DNA of 64,000 bases, taken from JAWLBM01 sp041687675 (lineage in GTDB: Bacteria > Pseudomonadota > Alphaproteobacteria > Rhizobiales > Pleomorphomonadaceae). A program made the position numbers and the translations under genes. The stretch is taken from NCBI GenBank assembly GCA_041687675.1, contig JAWLBM010000006.1:62001-126000 (forward strand), given 5' to 3'. The notes under the pieces were generated by a model, which searched no databases, was not told the DNA's origin, and saw only the letters and a list, made by a program, of their open reading frames with translations. Of this stretch, positions 32,276-41,798 are shown one piece after another (position 1 is the first letter of the stretch; each line of letters opens with the position of its first letter).

Positions 32276-32992
32276 ATGCCCGCGCTCGACTTCACCAAGG
32301 TCTTCCTCGCCTGGGACCAGCTCCTCTTCGGCGCCTGGATGACGATCCTGCTCACAGCCGTGTCCGGCGCGCTCAGCGTGGTCCTCGGGGTGCTGCTCGC
32401 GGTCGGCCGCACGGCCGCCAATCCCTGGCTGGCGCGCCCGGTCTCCTTCGTCATCTGGGTCGTCCTCGGAACGCCGCTGCTGCTCCAGCTGTTCGTGCTC
32501 TACTTCGGCCTCGTCGGCTTCGGCATCGACCTTTCCGCCTTCGCCGCCGGCGTGATCGGCGTCAGCCTCCACTACGCCGCCTACAACGCCGAGGTGGTGC
32601 GCGCCGGCATCGCCTCGATCGACAAGGGGCAGGGTGAGGCGGCGCGCGCGCTCGGGCTGGGGCCGCTGCAGACGCTGGGCCTCGTGGTGCTGCCGCAGGC
32701 GCTGCGCCGGGTCACCCCCGCGCTCGGCAACAACATGATCGCGCTGCTGAAGGAATCCTCGCTCGTCTCGGCGATCGGCGTGATGGAGCTCACCCTTTCG
32801 GCGCAGCGGATGATCAGCGAGACCTTCCGCCCCTTCGAGTTCTACATCGCCGCCGGCGTGCTCTACTATCTGATCAACCTGGTGCTCGAGGCGGGGCTGC
32901 GCCGGATCGAGCGCGGGCCGAGGGCCGGGCTGGACGCCAGGCCCGCGCCGCGGGCGGCGGGGCCCGTCACGGCCCCGGCGCCGCGGCCCTGA
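32276..32992 (+). CDS. ABC transporter permease, polar amino-acid type
   Basis: A 238-residue second permease of the same family, with WVVLGTPLLLQLFVLYFG, SIDKGQGEAARALGLG and about five helices, forming a heterodimer with the preceding gene product. The C-terminal 25 residues are Pro/Ala/Arg-rich and overlap the end of the convergent LysR gene by 26 bases. No ATP-binding subunit follows, so the transporter must use one encoded elsewhere. Confidence 0.93.
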   Translation: MPALDFTKVFLAWDQLLFGAWMTILLTAVSGALSVVLGVLLAVGRTAANPWLARPVSFVIWVVLGTPLLLQLFVLYFGLVGFGIDLSAFAAGVIGVSLHYAAYNAEVVRAGIASIDKGQGEAARALGLGPLQTLGLVVLPQALRRVTPALGNNMIALLKESSLVSAIGVMELTLSAQRMISETFRPFEFYIAAGVLYYLINLVLEAGLRRIERGPRAGLDARPAPRAAGPVTAPAPRP

Positions 32993-33875
32993 CCGGCCGG
33001 GTCTCGTTCTCCCGCGCCAGCGACTGCACGATGTGCTCGGAGAGGAGGTCCGCCGCCCTCGACAGCGCGCCCCGCGCGCGCCGGAGCACGATCTCGGTGT
33101 CGGGCAGCGACGGCAGCCCGAGGTCCGGGCCGACGAGGCGCATGCCCTCGGCCACCATGCCGCGCGGCAGCACGGTGATGCCGAGGCCGGCGACCACGGC
33201 CGCCTGCAGGCCGGCGAGGCTCGGGCTGGTGAAGGCGACGCGCCAGGGCCGGCCCTCCGCCTCGAGCGCAGCGAGCGCCCGCTTGCGGTAGACGTCCGGG
33301 GCCGGGGCGAGGACCAGCGGGATCGCCTCGCCCTCGCCGACCACCACCCGCGGCGAGCCGACCCACTCCAGCACCTCGCGCCAGACCATCGGCCCCTCGG
33401 CGGCGGCCTGCGCTTCGCGCTTGAACAGGATCAGGTCGTAGAGCCCCCTGGAGAAGCCGTCGAGGAGGTTCACGGTGAAGTCGCAGTTCACCTCCAGCGA
33501 CACCCGCGGATAGGCGCGGGCGAAGCGCGCCAGCACCTCGGGCAGATGAACGGTGGCGAAGTCCTCCGGCGTACCGAGGCGCACCGTGCCGGCCACCTCC
33601 TCCTCCATCAGCCGGCTGCGGACCTCGTCGGTCATCCTCAGCACCTGGCGGGCGTAGCCGAGCAGGATCTCGCCCTCCACGGTGAGGCGCACGTCGCGGC
33701 TCTCGCGGCTGAACACCGGCTTGCCGAGGCCGCGCTCGAGCTTGCGGATCTGCAGGCTGACCGACGACTGGGTGAGTCCGACCCGGCCGGCGGCGCGGGT
33801 GAAGCCGCCCGCGTCGACGATGGCGACGAAGGTCCGGAGGATGTCGAGGTCGAACGGGGGCGGAGGGGTCGGCAT
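32967..33875 (-). CDS. LysR-family regulator, probable regulator of dabBA
   Basis: A 302-residue LTTR. The helix-turn-helix (FVAIVDAGGFTRAAGRVGLT, QSSVSLQIRKLERGLGKPVF) is at the N-terminus, and the effector domain includes LGTPEDFATVHLPEVLARFA. The start ATG is at 33875; the frame is open further upstream but through the operator region. It is transcribed divergently from dabB, the usual layout for LysR-type activators of carbon-uptake genes (CbbR/CmpR-like), and ends within the permease gene on the other side. Confidence 0.9.
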   Translation of the reverse strand: MPTPPPPFDLDILRTFVAIVDAGGFTRAAGRVGLTQSSVSLQIRKLERGLGKPVFSRESRDVRLTVEGEILLGYARQVLRMTDEVRSRLMEEEVAGTVRLGTPEDFATVHLPEVLARFARAYPRVSLEVNCDFTVNLLDGFSRGLYDLILFKREAQAAAEGPMVWREVLEWVGSPRVVVGEGEAIPLVLAPAPDVYRKRALAALEAEGRPWRVAFTSPSLAGLQAAVVAGLGITVLPRGMVAEGMRLVGPDLGLPSLPDTEIVLRRARGALSRAADLLSEHIVQSLARENETRPVRAAAPGP

Positions 33876-33905
33876 CGCGCGGCTCGGCGGGGGTTCGGAG
33901 CGGAA

Positions 33906-33933
33906 CCATTGAATACACCAATGGATCCCATTG
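33906..33933. promoter_or_regulatory. LysR-type operator between lysR and dabB
   Basis: CCATTG-N7-CAATGG (33906-33924) is a perfect inverted repeat containing the T-N11-A core of LysR sites. A further CCATTG begins at 33928, and CAAATGG lies about 20 bases on. The site is midway in the 139-base divergent gap. Binding by the adjacent LysR protein is inferred. Confidence 0.6.
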
Positions 33934-34014
33934 CCACAACTCGTTTCCCAAATGGAGCGGCCTGCCCCATTTTGCGGCGCATCCAAGGACCGCCTGTCCG
34001 AACCGGGATTCGCC

Positions 34015-35451
34015 ATGCCGATCGCCACCACCGCCGTGCTCGCCACCACCGCCCCGTCGCTGGCCGCCGCCGCCGCGATCGCGCTCGGCCGCCGCAAGGC
34101 CCCGCTGCAGCTGGCGAGCCTCGCCGTGACGGCGACCGCGCTCGCCGCCGCCGGCCTCGTCGCCGCCTGGGCGGCCGGCGTGCCGATGGAGGGCCGCTGG
34201 CTCGCGGTGGACGGGCTCTCCTCGGTGATGCTGCTGCTGGTGGCCGCCCTCGGCGCGGTGGTCGCCCGCTTCTCCGAGCGGTCGATGCGGGCCGACCCGC
34301 GGCAGGGCTCCTACGCCCGCAAGCTGCTCGCCGCCATCGCCGCCCTGATGCTGGTGGTGACCGCCACCGACGTGGTGGCGCTCGCCGCCGCCTGGGTGGC
34401 GACCGGGCTCCTCCTCGCCGCGCTGATCGGACACGCCGACGACGCCGAGGCCCGGGCGGCCGAGGCGCGGGCCCGGCGGGCCTTCCTGGTCGGCGACGGC
34501 GCGCTCGTCGCCGGGCTCGCCCTCCTCGCCACCGCCGCCGGCACCACCTCCATTCCGGCGATCGCGGCGGCGGCCTCTACCCTTCCGCCGGGCATCCTCC
34601 TTCCCGCCACGGCGCTGATGCTGGTCGGCGCGCTGGCCCGCTCGGCGGCGCTGCCCTTCTCCGGCTGGCTGCTCTCCTCGCTCACCGCGCCGACGCCGGT
34701 GTCCGCCTTCATGCACGCCGGCCTCGTCAACGCCGGCGGCTTCCTGATCGTCCGCTTTTCGGGCGTCTACGCCGCCGCGCCCGAGGTGCTCTGGCTCGCC
34801 CTCGCCATCGGCACCGTCTCGGCGGTCGCGGGCACGGCGATCATGCTGGTGCAGACCGACGTCAAGCGGCAGCTCGCCGCGTCCACGGTGGCGCAGATGG
34901 GCTTCATGATGCTGCAGTGCGGCCTCGGCGCCTTCACCGCCGCGGTCTGGCACCTGGTCGCCCACGGCCTGTTCAAGGCCTGGCTGTTCCTCTCCGCCGG
35001 CTCGGCCGCGCGGACCCTGCCGGCGAGGGTCCCGGCGGGCGCCGGCGGCGCGGCGGTCGGCGCGGCGGCGGTGGCCGGCGTGCTGGCGGCGCTGATGATC
35101 GCTGGCGGCCTGATGAGCGCCTCCTCGGTCCTGCTCGTCGCCCTCGCCTCGGTGGCGGCGGTGCACGCCCTCGCCGTCACCCTCGGGAGCCGGGCGGCGC
35201 TGCCCGACCGGACCGCGCTCGTCGCGCTGGTCGCCATGGTAATCGGCGTCCAGTTCGCCGGCCTCGCCCTCGTCAAGTCCGCCCTCGGCGGCGTGGCGGC
35301 GCCGGTCGCCGGCCCGGGCGCCCTGGTGGAGGTCGCCCTGGTGCTGCTGTTCGTCGGCCTCTGGCTCGTCCAGGCCCGGGGCCTGCGGCTGCCGGCCGGC
35401 CTCTATGTCCGCCTCCTCAACGCCGGGCGGCCCGTGCCGGCCGCCGCCTGA
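34015..35451 (+). CDS. dabB: DabB, NuoL-like membrane subunit of an inorganic-carbon uptake system
   Basis: A 478-residue, about 12-14 helix protein of the proton-pumping antiporter (NuoL/MrpA) family, shorter than complex I NuoL. Family motifs are SGWLLSSLTAPTPVSAFMHA and AAVWHLVAHGLFKAWLFLSA with the conserved His and Lys of the proton path. Pairing with a DUF2309 protein directly downstream identifies DabB rather than a complex I subunit: DabA-DabB uses the proton gradient to drive hydration of CO2 to bicarbonate and so accumulates inorganic carbon. The ATG at 34015 lies 32 bases before dabA's region ends its partner gap. Confidence 0.9.
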   Translation: MPIATTAVLATTAPSLAAAAAIALGRRKAPLQLASLAVTATALAAAGLVAAWAAGVPMEGRWLAVDGLSSVMLLLVAALGAVVARFSERSMRADPRQGSYARKLLAAIAALMLVVTATDVVALAAAWVATGLLLAALIGHADDAEARAAEARARRAFLVGDGALVAGLALLATAAGTTSIPAIAAAASTLPPGILLPATALMLVGALARSAALPFSGWLLSSLTAPTPVSAFMHAGLVNAGGFLIVRFSGVYAAAPEVLWLALAIGTVSAVAGTAIMLVQTDVKRQLAASTVAQMGFMMLQCGLGAFTAAVWHLVAHGLFKAWLFLSAGSAARTLPARVPAGAGGAAVGAAAVAGVLAALMIAGGLMSASSVLLVALASVAAVHALAVTLGSRAALPDRTALVALVAMVIGVQFAGLALVKSALGGVAAPVAGPGALVEVALVLLFVGLWLVQARGLRLPAGLYVRLLNAGRPVPAAA

Positions 35452-35483
35452 GCCCGCCGTTCATCCTGCCCGGAGCACGCCCC

Positions 35484-38147
35484 ATGGTCGTTCATGACAG
35501 GACCCAGCCCGCCGCCGTCGCGTCCGCGCCCTTCGACGCCGACCAGGCGAGGCTCGCGATCCGCCGGGCCGGCACGCTGATCCCGCCGCTGTTCCCGCTC
35601 GACCAGTTCGTCGCCGTGGCGCCGCTCTCGGGCTTCGAGGACCGGCCCTTCGAGGCCGCCTGCCGCGACGCCGCGGCGCTGTTCGGCGCCCGCACCCACC
35701 TGCCCCTCGCCGAGTACCGGCGGCAGTTCGCCGAAGGCCGGCTGCCGCGCGCGCGGCTGCGGCCGGCGCTCGCCGCACGGCTCGGCGCGGCCGCGGAAGC
35801 CGAGGTCGCCCCCGGCGTCACCGCCCTCGACCTGGCGCTCGCCCGGCTGGCGGCCGAGACCGCCCCGCCGTCCCATCTCGCGGCGGCGAAGCGGGCGGTC
35901 GCGTCGGCGTCCTCCGAAATCCTCGCCCGGGTCGCGCCCGCCGCGCCCGCCTCGCCGTCGCGGATCGACCGGCTGCCGCCGGCGGGCGCGGCCGCGGCCG
36001 ACGCCTTCGTCGCCAAGTGGTGCGCCGCCTTCCTCGGCGGCGAGGCCGCCGCGATGCCGATGCCGGGCCGTCAGCTCGGCCTCTGGCGGGCGGTGAAGCG
36101 GCTCGCGGCCGCCGACCCGGACCTCGCCGCCTTCGCCGGCCCGATGGCCGGCGCAGAGCTGGCCGCGATGGCGGACGACCCGGTCGAGGCGGTGGTGGCC
36201 GCGGCGGCCTTCCTCGACGCGGACGACCCGGCCTGGCTGATCTCGCGGCTCTTCGCGCGCCTTCCCGGCTACGCCGGCCACCTGCGCTGGCGGACCGACT
36301 ATGCCGGCCCGGACGCGCCCGCCGCATCGCCGGCCGACCTCGCCGACCTCGCCGCCCTGTGGTTCGCCGTCGAGCGGCTGGCGCCGGCGCTGCCCGCCTC
36401 GATCTCGCCGCAGGCCGATCCGCTGGCCGGGGTGGCGCCGCGGCTCGCCGCCGCCGCCGCCGCCGCCGCCGTCACCGCCGAGGCGCTCGGCCGGGTGCCG
36501 TCCGGCGCCGTCGACGCCACCGTGCTCGCCGGCGCGATGCCTGACGCCGACCTCGCGATGGCCTGCCTCGAGGCGGCGGAGGAGACCTTCCGCGCCGGCC
36601 TCCTCCCGAAGCTCGCCGCCTCGGCGGCCCGGGTTCCGGCGCCCGAGGACGCGACGCGGCCGGCCGCGCAGGTGGTGTTCTGCATCGACGTGCGCTCCGA
36701 GCCCTTCCGGCGGGCGCTGGAGAGCGTCGGCCCCTACGAGACCTTCGGCTACGCCGGCTTCTTCGGGATTCCGATGGCGATCGCCGGCCGCGACGGGCGG
36801 CCGCGGACGCGGCTCCTGCCGGTGCTGCTCTCGCCGAGGCACGAGGTGGTCTCGGCCCCCGCCGCCGAGGCAGCCGAGGCCGCCGAGGAGGCGGTGAGAG
36901 GCGAGCGGCGGCACGAGGCGGCCGGCGGGCTGTTCTCGCGGCTGAAGCAGGGCGTCGCCACCGCCTTCGGCACCGCCGAGGCGGTCGGGCCGCTCGCCGG
37001 CGCCGGGCTCCTCGCCCGCTCGATCGCCCCGGCCGCCACGGCGCGCTTCGCCCGGCGCTTCGCCGGCGCCGACAAGGCGCGCGAGGCGTTCCGGCCGGCG
37101 CCGGCCTTCACCTGCGACGACGGCAGCACGATCGGGCTTACCCTCGACGAGCAGGTCGCCTGCGCCGAGGCCTTCCTCGCTCTGACCGGCTTCCCGGCGG
37201 CGATGGCGCGGCTGGTGGTGCTCGCCGGCCATGGCTCCAGCACGGTCAACAATCCCTATGCCGCCGCCTACGACTGCGGCGCCTGCGGCGGCCATCGGGG
37301 CGAGCAGAGCGCCCGGCTGCTGGCGCAGATCATGAACGCGCCGGAGGTCCGCGCCCGGCTCGCCGCCGCCGGCCGGCCGATCCCCGATGGCACCGTGTTC
37401 GTCGGCGCCGAGCACGACACCACCACCGACGAGGTGACGCTGTTCGACCGGGCGCTCGTGCCGGCAAGCCACGGAGACGACCTCGCCCGGCTCGAGGCGA
37501 ACCTGGCGGAGGCCGGCCGGATCAACCGGGCGCGGCGGCTGGCCCGCCTCGGGGTCGAGCGCCTAGCGGACGACGAGGCGGCGGTCCGGGCCTCCGACTG
37601 GTCGGAGGTGCGGCCGGAGTGGGGCCTTGCCCGCAACGCCGCCTTCGTGGTCGGCCAGCGCAGCCTCACCGCCTCGCACGACCTCGACGGGCGGGTGTTC
37701 CTGCACTCCTACGACTGGCGCATGGACCCCGAGGGCAAGGCGTTGACGGTGATCCTCACTGCGCCGATGGTGGTCGCGGAGTGGATCAACACCCAGTACT
37801 TCTTCTCCACCGTCGACAACGAGCGCTTCGGCTCCGGCGACAAGGTGACCCAGAACGTGCTCGGCGGCTTCGCCATCGTCCAGGGCAACGGCGGCGACCT
37901 GAAGGTAGGCCTGCCGCGCCAGGCGGTGTTCGACGACGACGGCCGGCCCTGGCACGAGCCGCTCCGGCTCACCTCGGTCGTCCACGCCCCGGCGGAGCGG
38001 GTCCTCGCGGTGATCGCGGCCAACGACGTCCTGAAGCGGCTGTTCGGCAACGGCTGGGTGGCGCTCAGGGTGATCGATCCGCAAACCGGCCGGCTGCTGC
38101 GGCTGACGTCCGCCCTCGATTTCGAGGACGAACCGGCGGCGGCCTGA
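35484..38147 (+). CDS. dabA: DabA, zinc-dependent subunit of the inorganic-carbon uptake system (DUF2309)
   Basis: An 887-residue soluble DUF2309 protein. The carbonic-anhydrase-like zinc site is intact: Cys400 and Asp402 in VFCIDVRSEPFRRALE, His583 in LAGHGSSTVNNPYAA and Cys598 in AYDCGACGG. This matches the C-D-H-C set of characterised DabA with the same 15-residue His-Cys spacing. FFSTVDNERFGSGDKVTQNV near the end is also typical. It partners DabB, 32 bases upstream. An alanine-rich stretch of about 8 Ala near residue 325 is a local expansion. Confidence 0.93.
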   Translation: MVVHDRTQPAAVASAPFDADQARLAIRRAGTLIPPLFPLDQFVAVAPLSGFEDRPFEAACRDAAALFGARTHLPLAEYRRQFAEGRLPRARLRPALAARLGAAAEAEVAPGVTALDLALARLAAETAPPSHLAAAKRAVASASSEILARVAPAAPASPSRIDRLPPAGAAAADAFVAKWCAAFLGGEAAAMPMPGRQLGLWRAVKRLAAADPDLAAFAGPMAGAELAAMADDPVEAVVAAAAFLDADDPAWLISRLFARLPGYAGHLRWRTDYAGPDAPAASPADLADLAALWFAVERLAPALPASISPQADPLAGVAPRLAAAAAAAAVTAEALGRVPSGAVDATVLAGAMPDADLAMACLEAAEETFRAGLLPKLAASAARVPAPEDATRPAAQVVFCIDVRSEPFRRALESVGPYETFGYAGFFGIPMAIAGRDGRPRTRLLPVLLSPRHEVVSAPAAEAAEAAEEAVRGERRHEAAGGLFSRLKQGVATAFGTAEAVGPLAGAGLLARSIAPAATARFARRFAGADKAREAFRPAPAFTCDDGSTIGLTLDEQVACAEAFLALTGFPAAMARLVVLAGHGSSTVNNPYAAAYDCGACGGHRGEQSARLLAQIMNAPEVRARLAAAGRPIPDGTVFVGAEHDTTTDEVTLFDRALVPASHGDDLARLEANLAEAGRINRARRLARLGVERLADDEAAVRASDWSEVRPEWGLARNAAFVVGQRSLTASHDLDGRVFLHSYDWRMDPEGKALTVILTAPMVVAEWINTQYFFSTVDNERFGSGDKVTQNVLGGFAIVQGNGGDLKVGLPRQAVFDDDGRPWHEPLRLTSVVHAPAERVLAVIAANDVLKRLFGNGWVALRVIDPQTGRLLRLTSALDFEDEPAAA

Positions 38148-38221
38148 TCCGGGCTTTACGAATGGCGTCGCCCGTGTCCCAATCGGGCGCAGCGCAACAA
38201 AGGGGGGAGCCGCGAAAGCCC

Positions 38222-39946
38222 ATGGACGCGAAGGTCTTCGACAAGAGCCGGCTGCCGAGCCGCCACGTCACCGAGGGGCCGAGCCGGGCGCCGCACCGCT
38301 CCTACCTCTACGCCATGGGCCTCTCCTCAGAGCAGATCCACCAGCCGCTGGTCGGGGTCGCCAGCTGCTGGAACGAGGCGGCGCCCTGCAACATCTCGCT
38401 GATGCGGCAGGCGCAGGCGGTGAAGAAGGGCGTCGCCGCGGCGAACGGCACCCCGCGCGAGTTCTGCACCATCACCGTCACCGACGGCATCGCCATGGGG
38501 CACCAGGGGATGAAGGCCTCGCTGGTCAGCCGCGAGGTGATCGCCGACAGCGTCGAGCTCACCATGCGCGGCCATTGCTACGACGCCCTCGTCGGCCTCG
38601 CCGGCTGCGACAAGTCGCTGCCCGGCATGATGATGGCGATGGTGCGGCTCAACGTGCCGTCGATCTTCATCTACGGCGGCTCGATCCTGCCCGGCACCTT
38701 CAAGGGCCGACAGGTGACCATCCAGGACCTGTTCGAGGCGGTCGGCATGCACGCCGTCGGCCGGATGAGCGACGAGGACCTCGACGAACTGGAGAAGGTG
38801 GCCTGCCCCTCGGCCGGCGCCTGCGGCGCCCAGTTCACCGCCAACACCATGGCGACCGTCTCCGAGGCGATCGGCCTCGCGCTGCCCTATTCCGCCGGCG
38901 CGCCGGCCCCCTACGAGATCCGCGACCGCTTCTGCTCCGCCGCCGGCGAGAAGGTGATGGACCTCGTCTCCCGCAACATCCGACCGCGCGACATCGTCAC
39001 CCGCAAGGCGCTGGAGAACGCCGCCACCGTGGTCGCCGCCTCCGGCGGCTCCACCAACGCCGCCCTGCACCTGCCGGCGATCGCCCACGAGGCCGGCATC
39101 GACTTCGACCTGTTCGAGGTGGCGAAGATCTTCCAGCGCACCCCCTACATCGCCGACCTGAAGCCCGGCGGCAGGTACGTCGCCAAGGACCTGTTCGAGG
39201 CCGGCGGCATCCCGCTGCTGATGAAGGCCCTGCTCGACGGCGGATATCTCCACGGCGACTGCCTGACGGTCACCGGCCGCACGATCGCCGAGAACCTCGC
39301 CTCGGTGCGGTGGAACGACCAGCAGGATGTGGTCTACCCGGTGTCGAACCCGATCACCCCCACCGGCGGCGTGGTCGGCCTGTCGGGCAACCTCGCCCCC
39401 GACGGGGCGATCGTGAAGGTCGCAGGCATGAAGAGCCTCGCCTTCTCGGGCCCGGCGCGCTGCTTCGACGACGAGGAGAGCTGCTTCGCAGCCGTCCAGG
39501 AGAAGCGCATCCGCGAGGGCGAGGTGCTGGTGATCCGCTACGAGGGCCCGCGCGGCGGCCCCGGCATGCGCGAGATGCTGGCGACCACCGCCGCGCTCTA
39601 CGGCCAGGGCCTCGGCGACAAGGTGGCGCTGATCACCGACGGTCGCTTCTCCGGCGCCACGCGCGGCTTCTGCATCGGCCACGTCGGACCCGAGGCGGCG
39701 GTGGGCGGCCCGATCGGCCTCATCCGCGACGGCGACATCATCGACATCGACGCCGTCGCCGGCACCCTCTCGGTGCGCCTCACCGACGAGGACCTCGCCG
39801 CCCGCCGCGCCGCCTGGACCCCGCGCGAGACGGCGATCCGCTCCGGCGCGATCTGGAAGTACGCCCAGGGCGTCAGTTCCGCCCGCACGGGGGCGGTGAC
39901 CCACCCCGGAGGGGCGGCGGGCGACGCGGCCTACGCGGACGTGTGA
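38222..39946 (+). CDS. ilvD: Dihydroxy-acid dehydratase
   Basis: A 574-residue IlvD/Edd enzyme. Cluster cysteines lie in GVASCWNEAAPCN, LAGCDKSLPGMMMAM and CPSAGACGAQFTANTMA. GGSILPGTFKG, PVSNPITPTGGVVGLSGNLA and RGGPGMREMLATTAAL are typical of the IlvD subgroup. It dehydrates dihydroxy acids to 2-keto acids in valine and isoleucine synthesis; a sugar-acid dehydratase of the same family is the less likely alternative. Preceded by AGGGGGGAG. Follows dabA after 74 bases without a clear terminator. Confidence 0.92.
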   Translation: MDAKVFDKSRLPSRHVTEGPSRAPHRSYLYAMGLSSEQIHQPLVGVASCWNEAAPCNISLMRQAQAVKKGVAAANGTPREFCTITVTDGIAMGHQGMKASLVSREVIADSVELTMRGHCYDALVGLAGCDKSLPGMMMAMVRLNVPSIFIYGGSILPGTFKGRQVTIQDLFEAVGMHAVGRMSDEDLDELEKVACPSAGACGAQFTANTMATVSEAIGLALPYSAGAPAPYEIRDRFCSAAGEKVMDLVSRNIRPRDIVTRKALENAATVVAASGGSTNAALHLPAIAHEAGIDFDLFEVAKIFQRTPYIADLKPGGRYVAKDLFEAGGIPLLMKALLDGGYLHGDCLTVTGRTIAENLASVRWNDQQDVVYPVSNPITPTGGVVGLSGNLAPDGAIVKVAGMKSLAFSGPARCFDDEESCFAAVQEKRIREGEVLVIRYEGPRGGPGMREMLATTAALYGQGLGDKVALITDGRFSGATRGFCIGHVGPEAAVGGPIGLIRDGDIIDIDAVAGTLSVRLTDEDLAARRAAWTPRETAIRSGAIWKYAQGVSSARTGAVTHPGGAAGDAAYADV

Positions 39947-40118
39947 GCCCTCCGTCCGGACCGTGGCTGCGCCGACCGGCGACCCGCGTGCCGCACCCGT
40001 CAATCGGTCGCAGCCGAAGGGCTGGCCTTCGCAGCGCGCCGGCACGATTTTCCGCCACGGGCTTGGCGTGGCGGGCGCCGGGCTGGTAGTGGAGAGCCGG
40101 GAGGGCGACGGAAGCGGC

Positions 40119-41798
40119 ATGGCGGCGGCGGTGGAAGCGGACGTGGACATCGCGACGGCGCGGCCGGCGCGGCCGGCGATCGCCCTGTCCGTCGCGGCGG
40201 CGCTGCTGGCGATTCCGCAGGCCTTCCTGATCGGTGACATCGTCGCCGTGGTTGTGATCGGCCCGCAGGCGGGGCTCACCGGGCTCGGCTTCGCCGCGCT
40301 GGCCGCGGGCCTCGCCCTCGTCGGCGCGCTCCGCATCCTCGGCGACGCCGTCGCCACCGGGATGGCGGCGGCCGACGCGGTCGCCTTCAAGCGGCGGCTG
40401 CGGCGGCGCTGGTTCTCCGTCGCCGCCGCCTGGTCTCCGGTCGCCGGCGACCGGCCCTCGACCGGCGAGGTGGCCTCGACCCTGGTCGACCGGGTGGAGA
40501 CCCTCGACCCGTGGTTCGTCCGCTACGCGCTCGCGCGGGCGCGCATGACCGTCGTGCCGGTCGCGGTGGTGCTCGCCGTCGCGCCGGTGAGCTGGGTCGT
40601 CGCGCTCCTCCTCCTCGCCGCCGGTCCGCTGATCCCGGTGCTGATGTCGCTGATCGGGGCGAAGGCGCGCGACCTCGGCCGCAAGCAGATCGACGAGACC
40701 GCCGGCCTCACCGGCCTTCTCATGGATCGGGTCCGCGGCCTTGCCACCATCCGCGCCCTCGGCGCCTCGGAGCGGGTCGCCGCCGACCTCGCCGAGACCG
40801 GCGAGCGCCTGCGCGGCCGCACCATGCAGGTGCTGGCCGTCGCCTTCCTCTCCTCGGCGGTGCTGGAATTCTTCGCCTCCGTGGGCATCGCGCTGGCGGC
40901 GATCTTCGTCGGCTTCCACCTGATGGGCTGGTTCGAGGTGGGCGGCGACTTCGGCCTCGCCGGCGGCGTGGCCATGCTGGTCCTGGCGCCGGAGTTCTTC
41001 CAGCCGCTGCGCGACTTCGCCGGAGCCTACCACGACCGGGCCACGGCCCTTTCCCTGTCGGACCGCGCCGCCGAGACCTTCCGTGCCGGCCGGCCGGCGA
41101 TGCCCGTCTCCGCCGCCCGGCGGGACGGCGGCGCGATGGCGCCCGTTGCGGTCCGCGTCGAGGACGTCGCGGTCGAGGCGCCGGACAGCGGCCGCCGGCT
41201 CCTGGAGGGGGTCACGCTCGACATCCGCCCCGGCGAGCACGTGGCGCTGACGGGAGCGAGCGGGGCGGGCAAGAGCCTGCTCCTCTACGCCGTCGCCGGG
41301 CTGGTCGCGCCGGCGTCCGGCAGGATCCTCCTCGACGGCCGGGCGCCGGGCGAGAAGTCGCCGCCGACGGGCTGGATCGGCCAGGAGCCCTTCGTCCTGC
41401 ACGGATCCGTGCTGGCCAACCTGGCGTCCGATCCGGAGGCCCCGCCGGACCGCGCCGCCGCCGGGGCGGTTCTCGACGCGGTGGGCCTCGCGCCGGTGGT
41501 CGCGCGGATGCCGCGCGGCCTGCTCACCCCGCTCGGCGAGACCGGCGCCGGGCTCTCGCGCGGGGAACTGCGACGCGTCACCATCGCCCGGGCGCTCTCC
41601 TCCGGCGCCGGCCTCCTCCTCGCCGACGAGCCGACCGCTGACCTCGACGAGGTGACCGCCCGCGAGGTGGCCGATGCGCTCCTCGCCGCCGCCGCCGGCC
41701 GGACATTGCTGCTCGCCACCCACGACGCGGCGCTGGCGCGGCGGATGGACCGCGAGTTCCGGGTCGAAGCCGGGCGGATCCGGGAGGTGCGGCGGTGA
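40119..41798 (+). CDS. cydD: Thiol reductant ABC exporter subunit CydD
   Basis: About 559 residues: an ABC transporter membrane domain of six helices and an ATPase domain with Walker A LTGASGAGKSLLLYAVAG, signature GAGLSRGELRRVTIARAL and Walker B LLLADEPTADLDE. CydDC exports cysteine and glutathione to the periplasm for cytochrome bd and c assembly. LSRGE deviates from LSGGQ, and the second half of Walker A has SLLL. The frame is open from 39963, but the ATG at 40119 after GGGAGGGCGACGG is preferred. It overlaps cydC by four bases. Confidence 0.88.
   Translation: MAAAVEADVDIATARPARPAIALSVAAALLAIPQAFLIGDIVAVVVIGPQAGLTGLGFAALAAGLALVGALRILGDAVATGMAAADAVAFKRRLRRRWFSVAAAWSPVAGDRPSTGEVASTLVDRVETLDPWFVRYALARARMTVVPVAVVLAVAPVSWVVALLLLAAGPLIPVLMSLIGAKARDLGRKQIDETAGLTGLLMDRVRGLATIRALGASERVAADLAETGERLRGRTMQVLAVAFLSSAVLEFFASVGIALAAIFVGFHLMGWFEVGGDFGLAGGVAMLVLAPEFFQPLRDFAGAYHDRATALSLSDRAAETFRAGRPAMPVSAARRDGGAMAPVAVRVEDVAVEAPDSGRRLLEGVTLDIRPGEHVALTGASGAGKSLLLYAVAGLVAPASGRILLDGRAPGEKSPPTGWIGQEPFVLHGSVLANLASDPEAPPDRAAAGAVLDAVGLAPVVARMPRGLLTPLGETGAGLSRGELRRVTIARALSSGAGLLLADEPTADLDEVTAREVADALLAAAAGRTLLLATHDAALARRMDREFRVEAGRIREVRR

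Noticed and set aside
38167..38189. CGCCCG/CGGGCG hairpin between dabA and ilvD as terminator
   Set aside because: Short stem, no T tract, and the genes may be cotranscribed; in DNA this GC-rich such stems are common by chance.
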